Under the pieces are notes generated by a model. That model did not search any database. It saw only the letters and a list, made by a program, of their open reading frames with translations, and had not been told where the DNA came from. DNA of 64,000 nucleotides from Onthophagus taurus (lineage: Eukaryota; Arthropoda; Insecta; Coleoptera; Scarabaeidae). A program made the position numbers and the translations under genes. The stretch spans positions 13,578,001 through 13,642,000 of the forward strand of contig NC_091967.1 in assembly GCF_036711975.1 (NCBI RefSeq). Reading direction: 5' to 3'. The stretch's first letter is position 1. The number at the start of each line of letters is the position of its first letter. Positions 1 through 11,400 of the stretch are shown piece by piece.

Positions 1-1784
1 CAAAACAAATATGAGATATAACTTTTAAAAGCAATTTGTTAAGCGATTGTTAACGATTACATTTTTTTCAATAAGACTGTGGTATTATTATCTTTTCAGT
101 ATATTATTCTCGATTATAAGCACCTAGTAAAAGCGCATTCCTTCCAAGTCATTGCAAAAGATAGTAACCGTAAAACAATAATAAATCTATTATAAAGTAT
201 CGGATAGATTTAACAGGTGAACGTAACTCGATATGTTCAAGTCGCTTTACAAATGATTTACATACGACTGCATACACGGTTTACAGTTAGCAATAACAAA
301 TGAATTAGTGCCTACACGTGTATATTTATCACGTGTGTTTGAATTAGTTTATTTTTCTAACACCCCATAATTGACAGAAATGGGTCATAAAAATACTCGT
401 GATTTATTTATTAACACACCATTGTCAATATGATAAGTAATATCTTATTCTGTTTCAGTTACAAGTTATTATAGGATTATGAGTCATGTTGAGGTATAAT
501 ATAGTCGGTGTTCTTTAATGTTACTTAAGGATGACATTAAGATGCCTACTCACGTTACAAACCCGTATACAATTCTCGGCGAATTTTGCAATCTTTGATT
601 CCATTTCATCCCAGAGAAGAAAACGCAAGACGTCTGTATAATGCTATCCCATTGTGGGATGTTAAGAAGGAAATTTATTAGGAAATCAATGTTGCATCTA
701 CGTTACTCAATAGAAAAGAGAACGTTGATACAAATGTTTACAGTAACTTATCTTACCGTATCAATCTTACGATTTTAATGAAAACCAATGCGATCATCTC
801 GTTACTAACCGCACAAAAAAATAAAATGTCCTATTTGAAAATTGTGTCAAACGCAAGTAACTTTCTTCAATCTCGACCTTTTGACCTCCTTTTATGCTCG
901 GTTAAAACCGTCCAACGTTGGTAACTGAACCGTTACCATTGTTCGGATTCGCGTGCGGGTGAACCTACCACTATAATTACAATGTAAGTGCCAGCATACG
1001 ATAAATTCGTATGATAAATCGTCTTGCCGACAGAAATTGAATGGAGAAACTACAATGTGTAATGAAAGCGATTTATTCAGAAAGATTTACTATTAAATAT
1101 AACAAAGAATAATGGGTATCTTGATATGGTATATGCAACAATAAATCAGAATGTTTAAAGGAAGCACAAAATTAATAATACTCAAAAATTTTGCATATAT
1201 GTCTTGAATTAGGAACGATTTAAGTTGATTTGGCAATATTTATTTTAAACAACAGTTATGTAATCTATCGCTCTTGTTTTGATATTAAGTTGATATTGCT
1301 AAAATCCAAGGTTAAATACATCTATCTATAAAAAGTAAATCTACCACAGTAGTTTAGAATTCTTATATTACAGATAAGCGCAACGTGTAATAATAAGTTA
1401 ACAATTCTCTTCTCTTGCGATAATGTTTTGGCATTTAACTGATCTCTTAATAATGTTTCAAAAAAAGATTGCAATCATACTTTAAATAGAACCTATTGAT
1501 TGCAATATTCAAAACGAGAGTGTACAGAGTTTGTACACAAAGCAAAAAACACATTTTAGTAGATACTTATGAATGAAGCTGCGTTTGTAAATAATTCATT
1601 GACAACAAATCTTATTTTGCTGTTTCGCTTTGTGGCTAGTGATATGCCATAACGGTGGATTCATTAAATAGGAGATAAAAATTTTGACAAATTGTTATTT
1701 AGTCTATTTTCAAGGTCTTTATTTAAGACATTAAATAAATAAAATTCTCACCATAAACGAGATAAGAAGTAATTAATTCAAGCA
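1..1784. other. Gene-free stretch
   Basis: I see no supported gene on either strand. Stop codons are frequent and no long frame has a protein-like composition. Two patches, about 540-680 and 850-990, are less AT-rich than their surroundings and have mixed sequence; they could be regulatory DNA, but nothing in the sequence proves this. Confidence 0.5.
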
Positions 1785-2345
1785 TGCTGTAATTTTGACA
1801 TTAATGCACTGTGTTTTGAAGAGTGCAAAGAATACCGTTTCTCTAAGATGGTCCTTGAGGTAATGATGGAAAAACTGACGAAAATTGCGTTAACAAGATA
1901 TATTTTACTGATTGAGCTACCTTTACATCGTGAGGGAATACAAATCTGTATAGTGTAAGGTAGTGGAATGGTGTCAATCCCCACTGGATGCTTGAAAACC
2001 GTATTCAAATATCACAAAAGTTAAATATGGTCGGATATAATAGGTGGTACTCAGTTAATTAGTCTCTTTTTTTTAGTCTCATTTTGGCATACATGTTCAG
2101 CGTTATCTTGATAAAGTATTTCCTGGACAATAGATGGTAGTATTAAATGGTCTCCTCCTTCACCGAATTTCAACCCCAAAGACTATTTTTATTAGAAATA
2201 CTTAAAAAGTTGAGTTTATAAAACTAAAGCTGGAAGTCTTGATGAGTTAAGGCAACGAATTATCGATAAATCATCTTTAATTACTGGAGAATCTTGGAGG
2301 AATGTAATAGAAGCATCCTACCATAGATTAGACTTAATTAATTTT
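1785..2345 (+). mobile_element. Eroded mariner-like DDE transposase fragment
   Basis: Read across several plus-strand frames, this stretch keeps the order of blocks seen in a common insect mariner-like transposase. An equivalent of the 'SDEATF..GNVN' block lies near 1900-1945. NPHWM with a following 'QKLN' lies near 1965-2025. RYLDKVFPGQ lies near 2098-2130. A degraded form of the 'WPPRSPDLTPLDFF' block lies near 2148-2190, and DELRQRIIDKSSLITGESWRNV lies in part near 2240-2310. Several stops and frame changes interrupt it, so it is a dead copy. Only the C-terminal half or so of the transposase is present and I could not place terminal repeats. The family name rests on remembered motifs, not on a search. 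Confidence 0.6.
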
Positions 2346-5300
2346 CTTAATGTATTTACGATCTTATTGACTACATCAATTCTTAAGTGTTGTATAAGAT
2401 TGAACTCATATTGATGGGCAGATCAAATAATGAAACAAGATGTTTCACTCTGTGCAATTACGTTAAAAGTTACTTCAACCGATTAGCAAATTTGTTTCAC
2501 TTTATCTTCTTTAATTATGGCCTGGATTGAAAACAAATTTAAGGATATGCATTTCTGTCTTCTTTGAGTTTAAAGTATTTTTGCAACGTGTTTCCTCCTC
2601 TCAATCAGTTTTAATAATAAGATAAGCTTTGATAATCGAATATTGTAAAGATTAAGGTGTCATAATTCAGGTAGTTTTAGCATTTGCAATCTTAAATCTT
2701 GACGTTTTCACTATCTTATAAAACCCTTCTTTTCAAAAATTTCAAAGTAAAGGTAGGAAGTCACTTTGGAACGATACATGACATATTATGAATTGCCTAA
2801 GTTATTCGGGGCTCTATTTATTATTTCTGTTTTTTTTTATCTTCGGTCTCTATTCGACCAAAAGTGGGTGGAATCTTCTTTATTTCAATGGCATCTAACA
2901 GGAAAAATTGATTAAATAAACGTATGATGTTTGTTTAAAGTAAGATATAAGACGCAGAGTAATTATCCTTTGTGCTAGAAATAGCGAATTTTACTATTTG
3001 GCCACCGCTGGTTTAAAAATATCTTGAATATAACAATAAGAAGTGCTAGATTCACTAACAAAAATATACAAATCATCCATATTCTTTAATATTTCATTAA
3101 TAAGCGAAACATAATAGCTTCATCTGTTGATAATGAATAATATCAGTACATAATACTGTGCTTTGCACCACTGCATACCAAATTATTAATGCCAACGTGG
3201 TATTTGATAGACGTATCGGAGAGTACCGTTACATCGAATGGAATCGATGTCACGGCACGCATAGAGAGGCATGTGTTTGCTTGTAGTTTGTGACACATCT
3301 GTCCCCCTTTTTGGCCTTATTACCTAATACGTGGTCGTGCCATTTGCATACAAAAGCACAATCGGATCTATGTGGTTGGTAGTAGGTAGTCTTATAAATT
3401 CCGAGACGGTATTCTATTCTAATTCCGGACATGTTTCATCGAGCTTGTATTGTTAAGTGTATTTCCTGTTGTTAATATGTTAAGTTGAATGAGTTATTAT
3501 TAAAATATTTATAGTCATAATGAAGCAATATGAAAAGGTAAACGATGAAAACCAATTTAAATATCTAATTTTATCTAAAAGCAATATCAGCTACTGTATT
3601 GCAAACACGTTACTGTGTATCTACACTAATTATGTAAGCGTACACTTTCAAATTTGTATACCACCTGTCGAGTTCATACCCATAAGTAACAACCTTGGCA
3701 CAGTGCACGGCAATTATAAATTTTGCAAGAACTTTAACACTTAATCGCTAAATAAACAATATATCTATGTTTTTATCCTGATCACGTTTCAATCAAATTT
3801 GATTACTTTATGACTGCAATATCCTTTAAAAAGTAACAAGAAAAATTTCTCAATTTTTCGACGTCTAAACAACTCAAGATATAAAAGATACATCTTCCAT
3901 AACAACAGTTAGACAATTTACTTAAGACATTAAGAAATATAATTACGATCGACGAAATACCCGTTATCTTGTCGTTTTTAACACTTACTAGTTTTGACGA
4001 TCGACGAAACGATGTTTGCTTAAGAGGACTATTACAGATGTGTTAATTTTATAAATACCGTTTTATACACAATTATGAGATATAGAAATGTTAATTTTAC
4101 AATTACTTAAGAAAATAACTTTCATCGAGAGCAATCAGTTTTTTAAGTCTTAGTGAAAGTAATTCATTATAGAATAAAGAATGAAATTATTATAATAATC
4201 TTTCCGCTAAAAGGGAAAGTTATCATTTTCAATTTCATTTTAATTGCGTATGACCAATTTTAACTATCGCATTTTCATGATTACTTGGTCACTTAGCGTT
4301 TTCTCTCGCGTTGTTTTTTATCTCGCGTGCAAAACGAAAAGACTCAAGACAATTGGAGCATTACCCATAATCCAAACAAGAAAAAAAGAAGTACAAAAAA
4401 AACCTTTTAAGGTTACAAAAGAATTATTAAAAAAGGCAAAAAAAGTAACAAGCCACAACGATTTTGCGATTTTGAAATTTCTTAAATTTTTTTCTTTTCT
4501 TTTCATAACACAATACGTAAGTTAAACGAAATAAATCGAAATTGAAAGTTTACGATCGAGTTTTTTTGCAGGTTTATGATGCAGACGGTGAATAATCCAA
4601 TTAAATTATGGTAGCAAGTTATAATCTTGAAAGTGTCCGTTTTGCTAAGTTTAAGAGAAACGTTAATAGGTGGTATTTTATTATCTGAAAGGTACTAGAA
4701 AGCAAACAGCAGGGAAGTGGTGTGAGCTTTAAGATTAAACTCAATGACCCGTTTAGTGCCTTTCGAAAATATATAAAAACTACCACATGTTTTCTATCCT
4801 ATGTTTCCTTAAAAATTATTAAATTGTATTATTTTATATTTAAAGAAATCTCTATTCAAATGGGTGCAGCTGTATATTGTTTCATCACCTTTACAGAAAA
4901 TTATCCAACATCATTTTATCGACATGAAGACAACATTAACCTTTATAACATCTCTTTAATTAAAAAAAAATCGAGGAATGTTCGAATAATATCTCGAATA
5001 CTTTGTGATATTTTAAAAAAAATTTAGTATCATTAAACGAAAGTTATCTTTTAAATCCACACCGGCGAAAACCTTACACTTTGAGAAGTGAATGTCTGCT
5101 ATTTGCATCATTGGGTTCGAGTTGCTTTGCAAAATGTCAGATAATGGTGAACGTCACGACCATTGTCATGAAACCATAAGTGCCTCGAAGCAAATTTGAA
5201 TATTTATTTTGATGAACTTTGACTTTTTATAATAACTTGATTAACTAATTTTTGAATCCGAATTAACATTATTAAAAACTATTCTGTAAGCGACTGATGA

Positions 5301-5569
5301 ATAATCTTGTCTAACAGTTAAAATCAGTGGAGCGTTTATTTAACAACTTTGTAGTTGACAGACGATAAACTAAAAGATAAAAAATTATGTTAAGCTTAAC
5401 TGTTAGTTTACCAACGGGTTTGGAATTAATGTGATGAATTTGAATTGTTGATATGAATGAGCTTAGGAAGTTAGAAATACAGTAGAAAGAGAGAACACTT
5501 TTCATTTGCAAAGTAGATGAGAACATGCAAAGAGCGATTCTTACACCTTGTTAAAATCAAATAACAGCA
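2346..5569. other. Gene-free stretch
   Basis: No coding region could be supported. The open frames here are AT-rich, lack splice or start context, and encode Phe/Lys/Ile-rich chains typical of random AT-rich DNA. A patch at about 3185-3430 is less AT-rich and looks like unique sequence of unknown role. Confidence 0.5.
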
Positions 5570-6420
5570 GTCTTCTTCTGCGTCGTATTCTCATAGCTGA
5601 AAAGTCGTAATTCCATGTTTATGGGTATTCTTTTACTTTATTCCTCCATAACTGGTGGTTTTGTGCCTCTGGAAGTGCGTCTTGAAGCGGAGTATCTGTT
5701 ATCTCTTTTATCTGGTCCAACCACCTAGTTGGCGATCTTCCCCTTGGTCTCTATTTTTCCTTGGATTACTAATTTTTCTAGGTTATCTCCATCTCATAAA
5801 TAGAATAAAATATTGTGGAATTCGACGCCGGCAAATAATGGACAGTCTGTCTTTTATCTCGAACTCTTTCAGTATAAACATGTTAGTTCGTCTATCTGTC
5901 CATGGAATACGCAACATTCTAACTCATCTATAATATTTTCCTGTGTTAGAGAATCCCTCTGTCTATTATCATTAATTTTGCCTTGTTTAGGTTCATTTCT
6001 AATTCCCAGTTTCGGATTTCTTCTCTCACCAAATCCAGCATTCTATGGAGTTTCTATCTGTCTTTCGCCAGCAAAGCCGTCATTGTTCTTATGTGTATGG
6101 GGATGAGAATTGATATTGTCCAATCTTTCGACTATTTTCCTGTTCTCCATATTTTGTTACATAGATTTAAAAGCATTTTTATAGTCGGAGTGATCAACAC
6201 TTTAAAAATTTCTGCCTTTATTTGATCAGCTCCAGAAGCTATATTTGTCTTTATGTGACGTATCCGCTTATTATTCGCCTTCTGTCTGTATTTCTTGGCA
6301 GAATACAACTTTTTACAGCATCGGTGAAGCATCATCTTCACCATCTTTAGTATCTATAGTATCTTTCCATCTACATCTTCTATTGATAACGTTCTAGCTG
6401 TCAATTTTCTTCCTAGCAAG
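5570..6420 (-). mobile_element. LINE (non-LTR retrotransposon) fragment, RT C-terminal part
   Basis: On the minus strand the translation retains reverse-transcriptase landmarks. 'ASGADQIKAEIFKV' followed by 'LLNLCNKIWRTGK' (about 6130-6240) corresponds to the conserved 'GPDqIpaE.l' and 'f..iw..G..P' region. Further downstream come 'DRRTNMFILKEFEIKDRLS' (about 5840-5900), an RGRSPTRW-like stretch (about 5730), and an Arg-rich end after 'FSAMR' near 5580. This is the usual order in the C-terminal half of insect LINE ORF2. Several stops and frame changes show it is inactive and 5'-truncated. I do not assign a clade. Confidence 0.7.
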
Positions 6421-6781
6421 TTAACTGTTTGGAAAAGATTGCCTACATATTGTTTGTTACAGTGTTCTTCAATTTCTTTGCACATGTGTACAATCACCCC
6501 AAAATATTCTCAACAGCCATACAATATACATGATCCTTAAAATTATTGTCATGTCATCTGCATGAATCCTTATCTGCAATCTCTCAATGAACTATTATTT
6601 CATCGAACATGACATTGCAACATTAACCATTACGGTATACAAACGGTAAGTGACCGTATAAAAAAAGAAATAGAAGTAAAATCAAAGAAATAAAGCGGTA
6701 AAATAACAATAAACTATATAAACAATAAGTAAATAAATCAAGTCTACATAACAAACTGGAATTGATGATTAATGATTCCAA

Positions 6782-8188
6782 TTATTCTTGATCAACAGCA
6801 CTGCTTTCAGTACCCAAATTTGCCACAAGTCTTTGTTCATTTCTGTGCAATAAATTAGTGACTTTTATACTTCCCCAAGCTTTATAAACCTGAAAATCGT
6901 GGAATGTCAGCAATAAATTCTATTGATATTGTGAAATGATTGTGGAATTCTTCGCGGAAGTGGTAGAGTGTAATGTGAGGTCATCACCAAACTTCATGCA
7001 CAAAAAAAGCGCCCAGAAATTATTAATATTATTATGACTTATTTATTCTTCCTGTCATTAATAAACTCATTCGAAAAAAATAATTATCTTGGAAAAAATA
7101 AATTACTGTAGGTAATATTGTTCATTGTGTTATGTGATTGGTGCTTTTCTGATTGGAAATTGTTAAAATTAGATGTTTAGAAATTATTATTAGAAATTAC
7201 TGTTCACAAAATGAACGCATTTTCAATTAATTCCGATAATGAGATAATGCGTAAGAAAAACTTTCACGTTATGAAAGAACTACCGTTTTCCATTTAATGG
7301 GTCAGGAAGCCAAAGAAGTCGACCAATAAATCACCGAAGAATACCCGACAGATATTCAAAACCTTGGGAAACTCAAGTTTCTCTTCACTCTTAATGCAAA
7401 ACTTAATTAAACGCTCCATTAATTAACACGGATTTTATTCAAAACTAAGTCATCCATTTCAAGAGTTATTATCAGCCTATTTTTCATCAAAATCATAATT
7501 AATTTCATTTTAATTTTTTCTTTTGCAAATGAAGTTTTATCAAAGTTTATTTCTGGAGTGTTATCTTTATAAAAATCTTTACTTGGTTTATGTAATGCTT
7601 TTGTGTTCTTAAAGGCCCGAGTCCGATTGTTAATGTTTTTTCTCCTCGATTGTTTTGGAGAGCTTGCACTGGGAATTTCTCAATATGAAAGCCATACAAA
7701 AGTTCCTCTGGGCTATACCTAATCCAGTTTATATTGAATACTAACATAAACATACCTAGATATGATACCAAATTAGAAAGCTGTATAGTTACGGTTTTAA
7801 TTCTACATCTTAGTTTTATACTTTTTTTATGAAGCAAAATATAATTACAATATGATTAATGATAATTCGGAAATTATTATTGCAATTAGAATTAAGCGTC
7901 AGGTTTTAATAATTCGAATAGAAATTTGAAGTTTAATAAGTGTAACGACTTTCTAGTGACAAGATAGATTAAATGAATTTATAATTAGAATCCAACAATT
8001 TTTATACCCATAAAATAGAAAATGGGTTTTATTAATGCCTTTAACTTTCAAATAAACACTATTTTCGGAGACAAAAACTTATTGCCTATTTTCAAATTGA
8101 ATAATTTAACTAAAATTACCGTCGAATTACTTACCTTAGAGTCTAATGATGATTTTCTTCCGTTTTTATGATCCATCGTCACTGTCAT
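6782..8188 (-). CDS. Candidate small two-exon gene, 49-53 aa, unknown function
   Basis: Not recognised. The minus strand has ATG at 8176 (or an in-frame ATG at 8188), a first coding exon ending at 8135 with a strong GTAAGT donor, an intron of 1245 bp, and an acceptor (TTTTCAG) before a second exon 6889-6782 that ends in TAA. The join keeps phase 0. The N-terminus from the second ATG reads MDHKNGRKSSLDSK and exon 2 continues VYKAWGSIKVTNLLHRNEQR before an acidic C-terminus ending VDQE. The composition (Trp, His, charged residues, few Phe/Ile runs) is more protein-like than the surrounding frames. There is no signal peptide or membrane segment, so a cytosolic or nuclear protein is likely. It could instead be a chance splice pairing; RNA evidence would settle it. 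Confidence 0.4.
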
Positions 8189-8296
8189 CGTGCCAAGTTC
8201 ACAATTTCACATGTCAAAAATTAATTTAAAAAGGTACACTTTCTTCTTAATACAACTTAATTTAAAAAATTATGTTACTTAAGTTTTATCGTAAAA

Positions 8297-8482
8297 ATGT
8301 TTAGAAGCTTCAAGTCCGTTCTTGAAGACTCAACACGATCAACTGCCGTCAGCACACAGACCCACAAGCTTAACACAATGACCGTCCTTCTCCAAGAAGT
8401 CGCCGCTCTTTACTTTCTAGATCACCGCGCGTTGTCTGTTATCAGAAATACGAGTGCACCCAACTTGGACGAATACAAATAA
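8297..8482 (+). CDS. Candidate 61-aa ORF, divergent to the small minus-strand gene
   Basis: Not recognised. The frame starts MFRSFKSVLEDSTRS and ends SAPNLDEYK. Its GC content and third-position GC are clearly above the AT-rich neighbourhood, which is unusual for a chance frame in this window. An AATAAA hexamer overlaps the stop codon. There is no signal peptide; a mid-protein stretch (TVLLQEVAALYFL) is hydrophobic but short. It starts about 110 bp from the start of the minus-strand small gene, so the two could share a promoter. Alternatively it is the last exon of a gene with upstream exons, or the residue of a mobile element. Confidence 0.3.
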   Translation: MFRSFKSVLEDSTRSTAVSTQTHKLNTMTVLLQEVAALYFLDHRALSVIRNTSAPNLDEYK

Positions 8483-11400
8483 AATTTTCTTGGTGAACTC
8501 ACTGATCACATCTTACTATTTGATTATAAGTCTTGATCGTTTCCCTATGAGAATGGAAATTTTCTTTAAAAGGTAAACCTCCGGGTCGACTTTCACCCAC
8601 GAAGAAGGTAATCGATGGTTGATGCTGTGCTGTTAATCTGTAAGAAATGTTAAAGTATGCATGTAGAACGTTAGTTAGTGATTAAATTCAACACAACGAC
8701 CGGCTTTCTAGAGTAGTTTTCAGAAGCATCTTTTATACTTAATGAGGGAACGAGTTTAATGAACAATCACTAATTGTTATTAAGGAAAATACTGGGTTAA
8801 TGAGTTAAATTCTGATTACAAAAACTAAAAATTAATTAATTGAGTTTAATTTATCATTTTATAAGCAGGTTGTTAATAACCTCGAAACTGTCAATATTTT
8901 TCAAGGATTTGATCTTGTCTGCAAGTTTTTACATTCCAATTCGAAGGTGAATAACAGTTACGCACATAAAGAAATTTATAGAACCATTTTGTAAACACGA
9001 AAGTATGCATATAATGACAGTGTTAAAAACGGTTTCTGACGAATTTCGGCTATTCACTTGTAAAACTAGCGTAGATAACGGGATTGTCGATGTGTGAAAC
9101 GTCTGACATTTTAAACATTCCCGTTTTTTACATAGAAACTAGGTGGAGAGGTAATTATTCTGCGTACATTTAAATTGTAGTTGTTGTCTTATCGACTATT
9201 TAATCAAAAACTTTTGAGAAAGTCTGCGTGTTGTTAATTTACACAGAAAATAGCATAAAAAAACAAATTATTTTTATTGCTTTTCTAAACAACTTTTAAT
9301 TATTGCTTTACTCATATTTTTACGTAACAAAACAGAAAGAAAATAATTTCTGTAAGTACCTATAAGTAGAAAATATAGAAATTATACTAAAACAAGCTAC
9401 AAAATGTTACACGTGTAAGAAAGGATTTTGTTGTCGATGGTATACTTTTGTTGTGCAAACAGAAAATGTCACGGCGTCTACCCATAATGTTCACCGATTA
9501 AAAGTAATTGCCCTTTTGCAAATAACGTGATTCATGATCGAACCAATTTTCTTATTTCCTATTACGTACACTATTCAACTCAACTTTTTGTATAATTTAT
9601 TGTCAATTGTACTTTCTTTCACGTTTTCCATAAGAAATGGTTAAATAAATAAAAAAATGTAATTATAAATTAAAACTTTTAAGAACGGCTTGATGCTTGA
9701 AAATATTTCTTACAAGATTTAATCTTTTTATCCAAGAAATGAGAAAATGTTCTATTTTATGATAAACTTTAAATATTAACAGTGTCTTAACAAATGCCTG
9801 CCAAAAAAATCTTGATAGAAAATGTTGCAAACCTAAGTTATGTTATGGTGGAACATGAATATTAGAAATCGAAAAAATTTATGAACTCAAACCTCATTTC
9901 TGGGAGTAAAGCGACGATTTATAGCTGAAATTGAAGTTGAACGATTCTATTTTATGATAACCTATAACAACGAACCATATAGGAACTAAGAAGGTGTGGT
10001 CTCAGCGTGACCGCGTGTTTTAAAGGAATTCCCTATCCTCAATAAACTTCAGATAATCTAGGTTTTTGGAAGTAGAAGCGTGTACAAAAATAAAACCGTT
10101 TTAATACTGTTAAACCCCGAAAAGTGGAAAATCTTGAGATATACCAATTTGGATTGATAAAGCTCGAAATTTTATAGAGGAATTCTAGAATTTGCTCCAT
10201 AAGTCAAAACTGATCTTATATATTTTATCTTATAGATATATCACTTCACTAAAATATTTTTATATGTGCATGGTAGCACCTTTTTGCAGATTGTATTCGT
10301 CATATTATGTTATTGTCACCATTAAAAATTCCACCCAGATATTTGATATGGTCATATTTTCAGATGTTCCTCTCTATGCATTAAACACTTCTAATTTATG
10401 TAATTTTGCGGTCAACTAGAAAAATGTATTTTCTTTGTCTTCTTCCTTTTCTGTAAGACATCTGCTTTATTTCTTGATTATTCATAACTTATGCTGGAAC
10501 GTTGAGCTTCAGCTTTCATACTATGGTATAAGTGGTCTTCCGGGGGGTCTGTTTGCTCTTAGGAATCTACCTTTGACTATACTTGAAACAAACTTCCAAA
10601 TATTTAACAGAATACCAAAATCAGAGTTTATAATAGAATAACAATTATCTGATGTTAAAACAACTCCAAACAAAAAAATACCGTTAATTCGTATACTGTA
10701 AAGGTTTTACAATTATTTTATGATGCTAGAATGGAACTATTGTTTGATGCCGCATGTGCATATCAACGCCTGTGAGTTATACAACCTGTCACTCTTATAA
10801 AATAAAAAACGTTGAATGAATCAAAAGTTAAATATCATTAAATGGAAGATTTGATTATTTGCAGAGGCAACTATTCGCCACTACATTCATAATATCAGCC
10901 AATTTATGAAATGCAATGGTCTATAATAATAATGGTAAGAATACCACATTATTGACAAGATTTCATTAACTCTTTTCCAAGTAATTTAGACTTTCATTGC
11001 AATTAAAGACAACAATAACTAACCAGCTTTATTATTTAAAATTTACTGCAAGAATTAATGATAAGTTATCGTTTTGCCCGATCACACTTTCTTCAGCATT
11101 TCAATTGCTGAAATCATCATACTGCTTCTTCATGGATAATTTTGAATTCCTGTGGTTTACAGTTTATGTTGAGCTGTAATTCGTTGCAGATGATTGCAAC
11201 ACGGAAAATCCTTCCTGTCATGAACAGCTAAGTATTATTCGTCTACAGATATCAATGCAGGTTTCTCGGGGACGATTTCTGTGAATTCCTTTGTATTCTT
11301 TTCATGGAATTAAGATAGAACTGGTATTTAATCATATCGATTAAAGCAAAGAAAGCTGCCAAATGGAGAATTTTAAGAAAGACTTCTCGTTTTGTTGCAC

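Noticed and set aside
4244-4525. 93-codon frame overlapping another frame on the opposite strand
   Set aside because: Both strands are open because of A- and T-runs; neither protein looks real.
5100-5125. A GGTTCGAG stretch resembling a tRNA T-loop
   Set aside because: No matching acceptor stem, D-arm or anticodon arm could be placed around it on either strand.
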